A stretch of 64,000 nt of DNA, taken from assembly GCF_964355755.1 (NCBI RefSeq), contig NC_092672.1, forward strand, positions 20,766,501 through 20,830,500, written 5' to 3'. The notes beneath the pieces were generated by a model. That model saw only the letters and a list, made by a program, of their open reading frames with translations, ran no database searches and was not told where the DNA came from. This document shows, piece after piece, positions 35,701 to 49,500 of this stretch. Numbering within the stretch: the first letter of the stretch is position 1; every line of letters starts with the position of its first letter. The DNA comes from Antedon mediterranea (taxonomy: Eukaryota; Echinodermata; Crinoidea; Comatulida; Antedonidae). The translations under genes and the position numbers were made by a program.

Positions 35701-36977
35701 ATTTTAAGGATAAACACTATTAAGCTATGCCAACCAAAAGAGAATGTAATTTGCATAATCAAGTGGTGTGTCAAAATATGAACTATGTCCGGTTTTTTAT
35801 TCTTTAAAAAAAATTGTATTTCCACAAACATGCAAGTAAACAAAATAAAAATTAGCCAAAAGTTTTCTAATACAACATATACTTATAGACATAATGATAC
35901 TATACTATACTAAAAATATGCCCCATACCTTGGCAACCATTAGTCAATTTGATATTGAAAAATTACACACCAGGGGTCGAAAATATGGTAGATATTTATA
36001 TAATTGCTGTTATACAGTGAATGATCCCATCTCCATACCTTTCGTCCTGTTTAGTAAGTCTGTCAATCATAAAAGGTGATATTGGCCATTAATCAAATTC
36101 TGTAAGTCTAATTTCTACAAATGATCTCATTTGCATTAGGCAAGTCAATAGCCAAGTCATTTACTAAATTCAGAGATACCATAATAATATCAAACATCAT
36201 TTATTATTTTGGAACCATAGTCAATTGACTATTTTGAAACCAACCAATTTACCTTAACATTATATAATGAGTTTACTTGTGACTCGTGTTGCGATTTAAA
36301 AGACAACAAAAATACAATACAAAAAAGATTGTATATCATTTATTAAAATAGAATATGAAATAAGTATTTATGCAGTAACTCTAACTCTACTAATTTGGCT
36401 TAGTAAATGTACTGTTAGCAAGGTTGTTTAGAGAGCTTATTAAACCTTTCTAAATCATCGGCTGTACAAGACTTTACAAGATAAGTTTAAAAGTTTAGTC
36501 AGGTCAATAAGCTATACCAATGAAACATTTAAATCTTTGACTATTTAATTCTGAATGTTAATGTTTTAGCACAAAATCCCCTTTTACAGTTTCCTGACAC
36601 ATGATGATAATTAACATTACTATAAAATAATTAAGAATAAATAACACAAATAGTAATAAAACAGTATTTGCCTGCTCAAATGGCAGTTGTAAGCTCTGTC
36701 TACACTATCAAATTAGTTTGACAAAAATGTGTGATGTGTCCAAATATGGTAGTGATGTGCCCAACTATGGTAGTGATGTTCCCAAATATGGAAGTGATAT
36801 GACATCATCATGTCCATAAAATTGCACATCACATTGTTTTGTCACATAAAGTTTGATGTATTTTCAATGTATTCTCAATATATTTTTACCCTTTTCTAAA
36901 AATTCTGGTTTGATGCCAGTTATTGTGGGAGAATATTTACGTGACCTACAATCTGTGGATTTAAGGTAAGATATCTC
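32760..36977. other. Intergenic region between convergent myosin and Roco genes
   Basis: AT-rich, 4.2 kb, with no recognised exon. A candidate myosin poly(A) signal is at 33123 (AATAAA), and a candidate minus-strand signal for the Roco gene is at 36339-36344 (TTTATT on +). It includes a dispersed repeat (35570-35730) shared with 52887-53045 and a stretch near 33305-33440 resembling 46085-46200. Short open frames here look random. Confidence 0.6.
35570..35730. repeat. Dispersed repeat shared with 52887-53045
   Basis: 'tatattaatgctactaaattgt' then 'cacatttggcacactgatgtttattga' then 'aaggataaacacta' recur in the same order and orientation at 52887-53045, with about 10-15% differences. Family not identified. 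Confidence 0.75.
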
Positions 36978-37510
36978 TCAAATTGACTTACACATTATTT
37001 TATTTGGGATTGGTCCAAGCAGCTTAGCAAACTTCTCTCTTTCTGATTCATCTACCAATTTGGATTTGCTCTCTAAATAAAATGTTACATCCCAAATGGT
37101 TGGTTGTTCCAATTGATAACAAGCTGTAACTCTATTCAACTCACTTGGGTTAAACTGTTCCAATGCCTTACACAATCTTTTTCTATATGGGGACAACTTC
37201 TGTTGATTACTAATTTGTACATTGTTGTCATTCATATACTGTTTTACAAGATCTTTAGCATGTTTAATTTCTGATAGTGTTGCCACTTCAAGCAGAAGGT
37301 TGACGTCGGTTGGTTTGATCTTTCCTTTATCAGCGAGTTCATTAAAATAATCATTTGCTTTGTAATCTTTATTGCCAAGGACTTGTAAATCTACTTCATC
37401 AAAGAGACAACATCTCAAAAATAAGAATTTTCTCGTATTCTTCATAAAGACTTCACTGAGATCATAATTTAACTTGTTTAACTTGTCTTCAAGTGAATTT
37501 GGACTTGTTT
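36978..37510 (-). CDS. C-terminal exon with death-effector-like helical domain(s)
   Basis: 176 residues plus stop. LNKLNYDLSEVFMKNTRKF, then FLFLRCCLF, a loop, DYFNELADKGKIKPTDVNLL and LEVATLSEIKHAKDLVKQYM follow the six-helix hydrophobic pattern of death-effector domains. The C-terminal 75 residues (YRKRLCKALEQFNPSELNRV, TIWDVTFYLESKSKLV, EREKFAKLLGPIP) could be a second death-fold domain. The classic RxDL box is not obvious. A death domain is the main alternative. Confidence 0.62.
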
Positions 37511-40500
37511 CTGTAATAAAGAATTATTTTTAATGAATACTATTCACCATATTAATCATAGGCCTGTTTCCTTTTGTTTAGTTGCATTGAGAAAAGGAAT
37601 AAATCAGGCTCTATGTTAACACAGTTGGGCTTGATATGGAAAATAATTTGAAGCTAAACTTCAATTAATGATGACGGTTTCCATATTTTTTTGTATAATT
37701 TTTTATTCTTTATTTCAAACCAACTGTGTAAAAAAATAAAATAACTAAACTATAAAATATGAGCCAATATAAATATATACAAAAATGTAAAAAAGAAAAT
37801 TTAAATAATTTCATTATTAATACATTTAAATTGAGAAAAATTACAGTTAAAAATATCTAAAGAATTATTGTTTAAAAGACATGAATTGTACAATGACGAG
37901 AGTCTACAGAAAATACCATTTTTACAAACATTGACACAAGAAAATTTAACAAGAAGAAAGGGTTTACCACGAAGATTACAAACAGGAACATTAAAATAAA
38001 ACAACGAAACAAGATTACAATCAAACTAGAAGTAAGACATTTATACAGGAAGTGCAAATCCTGTCTTGCTCTCCTAGATGTCGGGGAAACAATAGGAGGC
38101 AGGTTGGCTGATGGGCCGACAAAGTGCAAGAACTTGTTATGGGTCCGATCTATTCTGGAGGCTTGAGAAGCAGAGAGTGAGTTGTAAATAATTGAACAGA
38201 AATTGAAAGATGGTTGGACGAGGGAATTAAAATTAATATTAAATAAAAGTGTTTTCATCATATTCATAAATTATTTAGTTTGACTTAATATATTTCAAAT
38301 GATCAGTCTTTAGAAGTATACACACAATCTGTTTTCAAGGATGTTTAGTTATTATTTTGACCACCTTTCCTACGTAGAAAAGTTTTGTCTACTATTTGAA
38401 AATTGTTATTATAGTATTCAAATTAATAATATCAAAGAAAATAATGTTGATAATTTGATGTTTCTGAAAGTTAGAACAAACATTAGCATGATTCCATTCT
38501 GATTTGTTCGGCTTTGATTATTTTAAAGAATTAGCTAACCTGTGGTGGATTTTGCTGTAATATATTTAACTTCATACAATTTAAACTATCTTGTCATTCA
38601 TATACAGCAATTTTAACTTTCTTACAAAAAATGTATTTTAATTATGTTTTAAATATGTTTGAATGTCTTATTTTGGCTTCTCCGCTGTTATTTTAGGTAA
38701 TCGTGCCTCATTGATTTACATTTGTTCTGTTTTCATGTTTGTATTTGTTCAAATGAAATAAATGATATGATATCTTTAATGTTTCTTTCTTAGCAGTAGT
38801 TTTATTATAGCTGGTACTACATAAATGGTTGTAACACTGCCCTATCTAATGTTACTCACCTTTACCTGTCCCTAATGAGCTTGCAGCCAAAGGAGCAGCA
38901 ATAGGTGCATCTATGCAAAATAAACATATACATTAGTCATAATCAAGAATACCAGTATTAAATCAACTATTCTGCTAATGACACCAAGATGTTATGCTAT
39001 TATGTATATTCATGTATTTTCAGACAAACTGTCCATATGATACATGATCTAATGATAACCACTAACCTGTCTCTAATGAGCTTGTAGACAGAGGAGTAGC
39101 AGTTGTTGTATCTATGCAAAATAAACATATTAGTCATAATAACAAAAACAGTATCACTTACAATTTATTCAATACAGATTTTAAAGTTCTAGAGTAGAAC
39201 ATTTGCGATTTAATACTTTGTTAAAACTGTCACTGTCATAGTCGATTGAAATAGTAAAGTACATGTAACGATACATCATTACTACGTTATATATATATAC
39301 TATATTTTTTCTAATTATAATAAATAATTAATTAATACAAAGGTTTTGTATATTTTGTGTTTATATATCTAACAGTACCCACACTCGCTGTAAGAAATTT
39401 GCGATAAAAATGGCACCGAAAAATGGTTAATACGTATTTACAGTATTGGACGTATTGCAATGCTATATTTAAAGATTTAAGTTTATCTTCGAAGGGCCCA
39501 TAAATGTACCTACTTGTGTTAAACCAAATACTTATACTGGGAGACTGGGAGATTGAAATCTTTCATTCATCGCAAATCAATACATTTGTATAAACGTATA
39601 TTAAATCTATAAAATAGTATTTTTTAAAGAAAATCGACCTGTCTTCAACATTATGATGCTATACTCGAAGTGTTCAATCGGTTTTCAGCCTATTAAAAAC
39701 AATTATCATAGAAGGAGATAGGTAAATTTCAAGCATCCTCATATTATTGTGTGCAGGTATTTTTCAAGATGGAATTCCATTAGACAGATTGGAAAACTCC
39801 CTATTTGGGGCAAATCGTTGAACCTAAATTTGTTTTAATTGTCAGTAACTAATTATCTAACTCAATTTAAATTAGTAAACAGGGTTAAATCAGGTGGTTA
39901 AAATCAGTACCGAAAGTACGAACCAACTTTATATACCATCGAGTAAACATTCTAGAAGTAAGGCGCGATTTACCAAATTTTTCCCTTGCGTAAATTTATA
40001 TATAGATACTAACATTTTTCCAAATTTACTTAGCAATGAAGACCATATCAATTTTTTTTCAATAGTTTGATTTTTAAGCCAGCTTGTGGGAAAATTAGCT
40101 TGTGTATTAGTGTTAGTTAATACTTATATGCTTTTGTTAATCTCAGATAACATAATAATTAAGGCCTAAAATAATAGCTCACACAGTTTTGTTTAAAAAC
40201 AAATATTTCCATTTCTAGTATAATCGTTTAAAAAAAAACCTAGCCACCACATCTTTTATGATTTTTGTTTAAATTCTATTTAGAATTTGCTGAACTTGAG
40301 ACATGATGATTTTTAGAAATACATTATTTATAATGCTCGTTTATATCTCATCCTAACAATTGTAAATCTGACAGAATCTACAATGAAAATGTATTGTATA
40401 ACAAAACAACAAAATATTATATTCTTTCCTTGATGATTTTCTTTATCTTATGTGGACTAGATGGTACGCTCGCTTCGCTCGCGTACCATCTAGGTCGTGC

Positions 40501-43500
40501 CCACAGATGGTTCTCGAATACATAATAATTTCAGCGTTAAAAAACTGGCGATTTCAAATGTACGTACCGCAGGACAATAATACATGTCGTGTACAGGAAC
40601 GAATAAATAGACACTGTGATTTATGTACTCAACTAAAATTAGCACCCTATTACTTCCGAAAGAGAAACTTGTCACAAAATAAGACCAATTGTTTAAGTCA
40701 AATTTAAACAAACTTAATTTGTGTTTTGTATGTAACATTAGGGTTGAGGGATGGGGAAGAGGATGGGTGCAAAGAGGAACAATGTTAAAATATATTCTTT
40801 ATCCATTTAGTAACGAAATATTAATTGTTTTCATGTTTTACAAATAATATACCACTAAACACAGTAAAACATTGCGATGTAATACTTTGTTGAAACTATC
40901 ACCGTCCTAGTCGATTGAAATAGTACAGCACATGTAACGATACATCACTACGGCGTGTATATGTTTATAATATAATGTAAAACAATTTGTGAAAACCACC
41001 TCTATTCGGGGAAAATCATAAATTTGATTTAATCGTCAATAAATATTAAATTATCTAACTCAACTTAATTAGTAGGCCTAATGGTTTTCAATTGTTTCTT
41101 AGAGCCAATTCATACTTAAGTTGGTTCCTACTCTACCCACCAAAGTTGTTCTGCGTTTAGGGCATGTGATGTAATTGTACCGTAGGCCTATTCTCTACTG
41201 GTTTTACAACGCTACTCATGCCAGTGAGGGAAAGGTGATGATGTGGGTGGTTTAACTGCAATAATAAAGATTTGTACATAATATACGGCGAGTGAAAACG
41301 CTAGCTCATTATCCGTTTAAAAAAAAATTATATCCAACCTCTGCAGCACAGATTAAAAAAAAAATGGATCGAATTTCTGTTATGAGTATACAGTACTTGC
41401 CTTTACGACGCCTGAGGGAATAGAAACTTGTGAAACAGAGATTGGAATGTTCCATTCATCGCAAATCAATACATTTGTATAATCGTATATTAAATCTATC
41501 AAAATAGTATTTTTTTAAGAAAATCGGCCTGTCTTCAACATTATGATGCTGTACTCTAGCTGTTCAACCGGTTTTCAGCTATTAAAAACAATTATCGTAG
41601 GAGGAGATAGGAAAATGCGAAGCCTCCTCGTATTTTTGTGGCGGGTATTTTTCAAGATGGACATCCATTAGACAGTGTATACCACGATCGGAAAACACCC
41701 CTATTTGGGGCAAATCGTTGAACCTAAATTCGTTTTAATCGTCAATAACTAATTACCTAACTCAATTTAATTAGTAAACAGGGTTACATCAGATGGTTAA
41801 AATCAGTACCGAAAGTATGAACCAACTTTATATACCATCGAGTAGAAATTCTAGAAATAAACCGAGATTTACCGAATTTAGCCCTTACGTAAATTTATAT
41901 ATAGATACTGATAGTTTCATGTTATCATTTTTTTTATCTTATGTGGATACTGATAGTTTCATATTATCATTTTTTTTATCTTATGTGGATACTGATAGTT
42001 TCATGTTATCATTTTTTTTTATCTTATGTAGATACTGATAGTTTCATGTTATCATTTTTTTTTTATCTTAGGTGGATACTGATAGTTTCATGTTATCATT
42101 TTTTTATCTTATGTGGATACTGATAGTTTCATGTTATCATTTTTTTATCTTATGTGGATACTGATAGTTTCATGTTATCATTTTTCTACCATTAGCAAGG
42201 ACTAGTAAATACATAAAAAACATTTTTATTATCTGGTATTATCATCAACAAACCTGCGACTGATGAGATTGTTTCCCCATATTCTGCAGGGGAAATTCAT
42301 AGAATGTCAATCAATTAGTCAACTGATTTTCATTATATTGTAAAAAAAAGTATTTAACCATGTATTACTTTAACAATAAAACCTATCTATAATTAAAACG
42401 GCCTTCGTAGATGTCTCTGGACTAAAGGACATATATCTTTGTACATTGTATTGTTAAAATGTGGTATCAAATAAAAAATACTGCAATTGAAGAAAATTGT
42501 GATGATAATCAAAAATTTCAACTAACCTTCCAGAAATAGCCACTTTAAATGATTGGTCATCATGCGTTCATTGCCACATTTAACACTATTAGTATCTAGT
42601 TTCAAGCACTTTTTGAGATCATGTAAATGAGGCTTCTCTGCTGGATAACAAGCAGTACACAACACACATAGATTGTAGCCAACTCCTTCTCTAGTGACAA
42701 GTACAGTTTCTAGTTGATGCATTAGATAACTTAACACCTACAAACCAAGTAAAATGTAGAACATAAGTTTTAAATATAATAGGTTGAAAGTTTGAATCAA
42801 CCCATATAGGCAAAAGTGCTTGACACAATTAAGCAGAGCAGAATAGATTATGCAGAGTGACTCAATGGCTCTGAGTGTTACATGATAACAAAGATTACAT
42901 AGAAGGTGGAAGCTGTTTATATATAGTATTTAGCCAGTTTGCCAAATTCCAATTTGGGGCATCAAGTTTTCCTGGGATACCTTACGCCTACAACTAGGTG
43001 GTCCAGCGTGCCATGAATTTACATAGTTTTTGGGTGAATAAAAAAGACATCATATACATATCGTAGAATAAAATATTATAAATATGTCTTTTGTAATTTT
43101 TATTAGAGTCAGCAATTTGAGTTTCGTACATGGCGACTTGAACGTACATATGATAATTTCCATTTATTTCCGTTTATTGGCAATCATTACATTCAAGTGC
43201 TGGTGTTAACAATGTTATTAATAAAGCCTACAGTATCATGCTAATCTTTACCTCTATGCAGAAACTTGGCTGCGGTTCATTCATTTGGTCTCTAACATTA
43301 CCATCAACTTCAGTCAGATAAGTTATTTCAAGCTGATGAGGAAAATTGTCTTTGTTAATTTAAAATGAGTTAAATAATATATGCAAAACATTACCATTAT
43401 TATTACCAGTATTCATTGTGCATTCAATGTATTCATAAAAATGAAAATGTAATACTGTAGTGTAATAGTAGTAAGATTAAGATTGTAATTATTTAAAACT

Positions 43501-46500
43501 CTGTTTGCTATCTACAATTTTGTCTTTAAATATATTTATTTAAAAAATTAAATAAATAAATGAATTTCCAAACCTTTAATGCATGCTTGTTTTCAATTTT
43601 CACTGTGCCTAGATTGACCCCATGATCCTTAAAGTCGAATTCACTGCGGTTTTGAGACACAAGTTGTTCGCCATCTTTATTTTTTACCTCCATTAAGTCC
43701 AGAAACGCAACAACCAATGTATTGTAGACAGCATTAGGAAGAAAGTCTACAGGTGTAAGATAGATTGACACCATATTTTGTTTGTCCGTTTCAACTTCAA
43801 GACTCTTTTCCTCGGTTTTCATTCGAGATGGAACCAGGAATACCCGGTTACCTTCGGTTACCTGCAGATGTAAGCAAAGTATTGTAAATTAAAATATTAC
43901 AAGTATAACATTTAAGCTAATTTAAGTGACATCCAATCTAAAATAAAATGTTTAAAACAATTTTGAATGTAAATACAATGTATCTGTATGATGTAGTATG
44001 TTTAAGTGGATATTAGCCCTTGATGGCATTTGCAGCAATAAAGAAATTGAATTGAATTGAATTAACTTACCTTCAATTTCTCAAAGAGCAAACCAAATGT
44101 CTTCATCACTTCAGTAAAGATTTCAAAGCGATGTGGATCTTCCTTTAATTCATGTTTCCATAAATACCGTAGCAGTCTTTCCTCCAGTATTCCTTCCTCA
44201 TCAAGCCTTTTCCACAGCATCCTCATTTGCTTCTATATTAAAAAAAAACCCAGTTTATTCTTACTTTACACAGTGCAATCACATGATCAATACAATTATA
44301 CTGTTTCACATCAAGTTACTAAGAACAGATTATTAACATCACCTATACATCCACATGATGACAATCTAATATCATAATAAAATACATTATCTACCTACCA
44401 CTTTAATAGACGGTTTAACTACCGTGATCACTTTTGTCACCATTTGAATCATCATTTTAAGATCTGTTATCACAGTGTTCTTCAGTTCTTTGTTAGTACT
44501 TGAATGCAAAATGATCCCAATGTCATTCATATACTCTATGGCAGTGTCGAGCCCCTCTTCGGAAATTTCACATTGAGTGCCAATCCTGGAAACCTAATAC
44601 AGAATTTAATTCAAACAAATAACTTAACTTAAGTACATTACTTGTAGAGCCTGGAGAAAATCTAATGGAAAATTCAATGATGGGCCAAGACTATAAATAT
44701 TACTAATGTCTGTAGGAATAAAACAAAGTAACAATAAATAATAATATTATATAATTACATTGGAATCCACAATCAAAACTTTACCTCCTCAAATGTAATA
44801 CACAATTCTGTTTCACCAATTCTTTGCAAACTTTCCTGTAAATTAACCCACTTTACTGGAACTTCTCTCACCATTTCCTTCATGTATCTACCAACATTTC
44901 GCTTAAGTTTTGTAATACCTTCAGGTGATTTCATGGTGTTATCAACCATGTACATTTCACGATCTACATGGTGAGCATATGGCATTCCTTCCATTTTATC
45001 AAACATTTTCTTGTACATCTTCATAACCTTCAATTAATAAATGCATTCATATTGCTACTATCGCTGATAACTCATCACAATGATTACTGATCACGCTAAT
45101 ACTGTATACTGTATTATCTATATTGTATATTTCATTTGTATGTATACTTGTATAATGTAAAGAGGGACTACAGCGACAGGCCCATCGGGCCTTTTGTAGT
45201 CTCTCGACTATATATATTATATGCCAACCATGCTATGCCATGCTATGATATTGTCAATAAATGTTTCTAGAATGAATGAATGAATTTAATATTTTTACTT
45301 TGTATTCAATGTGTGTGGTAAATAAAAAACAAACAAGTTTAAAAAGGCCATTTAATAGGCATTATAAATACAATTCAGCTCAATTTGAAGCGATTTTAAA
45401 TTTTGATGGCCATCTTGGACTTAGAAGTCATATGTTAAATTACAAAATACATTCAGAGGATGACATACCCAATCAAAAATTTCTGAAAGAGCATTTAATA
45501 GACATTATAAATACAATTTATATCAAACGGGCAGTCATTTTGGATTTTTGTCGCGATGTAGGATTTTGTTTGCGCCTCCAGGCATATTTTCAAGCTAAGT
45601 GTTGACAATAATATATCCACTGAGAATACTCACATGATCAGTGAGATCAATCTGCGTGATAGTGATCATCATGATCAGTGGTTTACAATACAATATGTCA
45701 AAACCTAATGTACACAATCTTCCATAACTGTCTGTTTTATTTAATTCATACTGTAATTCAAAATGACAAAATCTCAAACAATGTTTCTACTTTAATGTGC
45801 TTTCTTTAATGAATTCTTTTGTAATGCATGTAATGTTTAACTTAAATGTTCCATTTTCATGTTATATTATTTGATTGTATAAACATGTACATTAGACCTC
45901 AAACTGCTTTTTTGTTCTAATTGTACTGATGGGTTGTATACAGTCAATCCTTTTGTAGGCAAAATATTAATTCTAAAGAGCCTATTAATTTACCTCACTA
46001 CACGCAAAACGCAATTCATAGTTCTATAGGAACCAGTATATACAAACCAATCGCGACTGGTCGCCGTTACCCATACCACACGTGTGACACGTTTAAAACT
46101 TTTCAGTTTCACTCAGTTACAGAAAAAATAGAACATAAGCAACTGAAAGTAATTATAAATGTCTACATTTTTGTGCGCCTGTCAGTTGCAGTCAGTTGAG
46201 GTTTATAGTTGCATTCAGTTGTGTTCAGTTGCTAGGAGCGCTTATGTTGACTAATACCCCTTTCACACCGGAGACACCCCGGGGTTTATGACCATTCAAA
46301 ACGTCGAGAAACTCCGGAGATACCCCTTTCACACCAACCTAGCAACACCGGGGTTTATAAAATAAAATTGTAAATGTCGCCCTCTATTTTGTTTGTTTAC
46401 ATAGCGACGATCATTAGAATCATTTTAATTAATATTTTAAATTTAATAATTACTTTCAAAAGTCTCAGAAGTAATATAATGTTTTATTGATACTACTTAT

Positions 46501-49500
46501 TATTTTTTAAACCCGCTATATATTTTGTACAAATATTTAAAGTATTTTGAAATAAAACTAAAGCAATGAGTAATCGTGTGAGGATGACCTTTTGACCCGA
46601 AACACTCCGGAGTTTGATGTTGTACCTTTCACACCAAAACACCAGGGTGTCCCCGCAGTTCGCTCTCCGGAGAATATTCAGCTGTTCAACCCCGCAGTTA
46701 AACTCCGGATCGTCGCTATGTAAAAAAATAAAAAATAGAGGGCGACATTTACAATTTTATTTTATTAACCCCGGTGTTGCTAGGTTGGTGTGAAAGGGGT
46801 AATAGTTGAGAAAAAGACAAGATATAAATATCTAATATTTATATACTATTTACCTCCTCCTCTTTTTCTGATGCTGTCCCTGACAATTTGTCCACATGAG
46901 TTGCAACCAAACAGATGGGAGGTGACCCTATGTTCTTGCCATCAATTGAAATAATGTTTCCTGAACCATGTTGTACAGTGTGTTCATAAATGGACCTTAT
47001 CCAGAACAAATTCATGTCCAAATTAGTCATTCCTAGCTGACCATAAAATGACAATGCCAATATATTTTTAAACTAATATTGAAATTAAATTACATTATTA
47101 AATCATAGCAGCCATTTGTAGTTTACAAGATTGTCTAAAGTACTAAAGTTTAACTTACTATTTTTGAATCCCGTGGTTTAGCTGGCTCATCCAAGTTGTC
47201 CATGACATTGAAAGCAACACAGTATGATACTGTATTTGTCAGGAAAAACTGGAAATTAAAAAGGATTATGTTTTCATGGTTAATTATAATATAATATTAC
47301 AATATTTTATATAGAAAAAGTTTGATGACTCAAGTAAAAACTTCAACATTCTATTTGCACACTACATACTGTACTGTTTCATCAAGGTGATAAAATAGCT
47401 CTTCTTTTTATCATTTTTATGAAGTAATCTATAGTGTGCAAATAAATAGTCATTTTTTATCTATTTTGCTCTGCTTTTGTTCTGAGCACTTTTGTTCATG
47501 CCTCATCAAGTCAAACATGCAGATTAATGCAGACTGTAAAATAAACTTTCACCATTTTTACATTGTGATACCAGACCCCTACCAGACCCCTAGTTCCTAT
47601 GTTGTTGGAACTAACTTGACATGATGTGTATTGCTATGTATGTTTTTTACACTGTGATACCAGACCCTTACCAGGACTGTGGTTCCTATGTTGCGGGAAC
47701 TAACTTGACATGATGTGTATTGCTATGTATGTTTTATACATTGTGATACCAGACCCTTACCAGGACTGTGGTTCCTATGTTGTGGGAACTAACTTGACAT
47801 GATGTGTATTGCTATGTATGTTTTATACACTGTGATACCAGACCCCTACCAGGACTGTGGTTCCTATGTTGTGGGAACTAACTTGACATGATGTGTATTG
47901 CTATGTATGTTTTTTACATTGTGATACCAGACCCTTACCAGGACTGTGGTTCCTATGTTGCGGGAACTAACTTGACATGATGTGTATTGCTATGTATGTT
48001 TTTTACACTGTAATACCAGACCCCTACCAGGACTGTGGTTCCTATGTTGCGGGAACTAACTTGACATGATGTGTATTACTATGTATGTTTTTTACACTGT
48101 GATACCAGACCCCTACCAGGACTGTGGTTCCTATGTTGCGGGAACTAACTTGACATGATGTGTATTGCTATGTATGTTTTTTACACTGTGATACCAGACC
48201 CTTACCAGGACTGTGGTTCCCATGTTGCAGGAACTAACTTGACATGATGTGTATTGCTATGTATGTTTTATACACTGTGATACCAGACCCTTACCAGGAC
48301 TGTGGTTCCTATGTTGCAGGAACTAACTTGACATGATGTGTATTGCTATGTATGTTTTATACATTGTGATACCAGACCCTTACCAGGACTGTGGTTCCTA
48401 TGTTGCAGGAACTAACTTGACATGTGTATTACTATGTATGTTTTTTACACTGTGATACCAGACCCTTACAAGGACTGTGGTTCCTATGTTGCGGGAACTA
48501 ACTTGACATGATGTGTATTGCTATGTATGTTTTGTTGTCATGATCATTTCAAAACCATTGGCTAGGTCTAACCTACTTGTTTAGACGTTCAAAAACAAGC
48601 TGCATGCTGTCACCCAGACAGTGAGCAAACCCTGTAAATGTCTAAATATAGCGCAATTTCATTGTTGGTATACACATGAGCCTGTCGTATTGTCGTCATT
48701 GTCTAGGCCAGAGTGATACGTACCAATATGATTGTAAATCGGAACAGATACCATCAATGCAGGCAAGAACACATGGTAATTTCTTATAAGAGGGATGCAT
48801 GTTTTTCCACCATCGTTCAGCTTGCATTGATACATGTGGTAATTCTTACAAGAGGGGTGCGTGTACTACGTCAAATGGAATTTACACAACCATTGTTCAC
48901 CTCGCAGGAGGTCACTGGTGCATGCGTGTAGGTCAAGTTTAGTCATTTATTAATCATTTCACTTTTCTTTCAGTTAACCAAAAAGAAATTAATGTTTATC
49001 ATTTTGCAATTTAAATGACTGAAATCCAAGTATCGGTTCAAGTTCTTTAAGTGGTAAAAAATATACAATTTTTGGTTGGAAATTGTGTTTTTTTGCAGTT
49101 AAATTCAAAGCTTTTTTGATTACAATGACTTTTACTTGTTTACGTGTAATCCTTCATAGTCGTATGAATAGAGGAAAATTGAGGCGAAACATATTGCTTG
49201 TAAGCCCCTCACGGTTATCATGTCATATTGTACAAACGGTGTGAACTTTAATGGATGGTTTACCCAAGCCTCATTTAGTCTATTTTCTATATATAAATTT
49301 ACGTAAGGGCAAAATTCGGTAAATCGCGCCTTATTTCTAGAATTTTTACTCGATGGTATATAAAGTTGGTTCGTACTTTCGGTACTGATTTTAACCACCT
49401 GATGTAACCCTGTTTACTAATTAAATTAAGTTAGATAATTAGTTATTGACGATTAAAACGAATTTAGGTTCAACGATTTGCCCCAAATGGGGGTGTTTTC

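Noticed and set aside
46838-46850. Exon extension beyond 46854
   Set aside because: A clear GTAAAT donor on the minus strand and exact phase match to the exon at 45027 fix the border.
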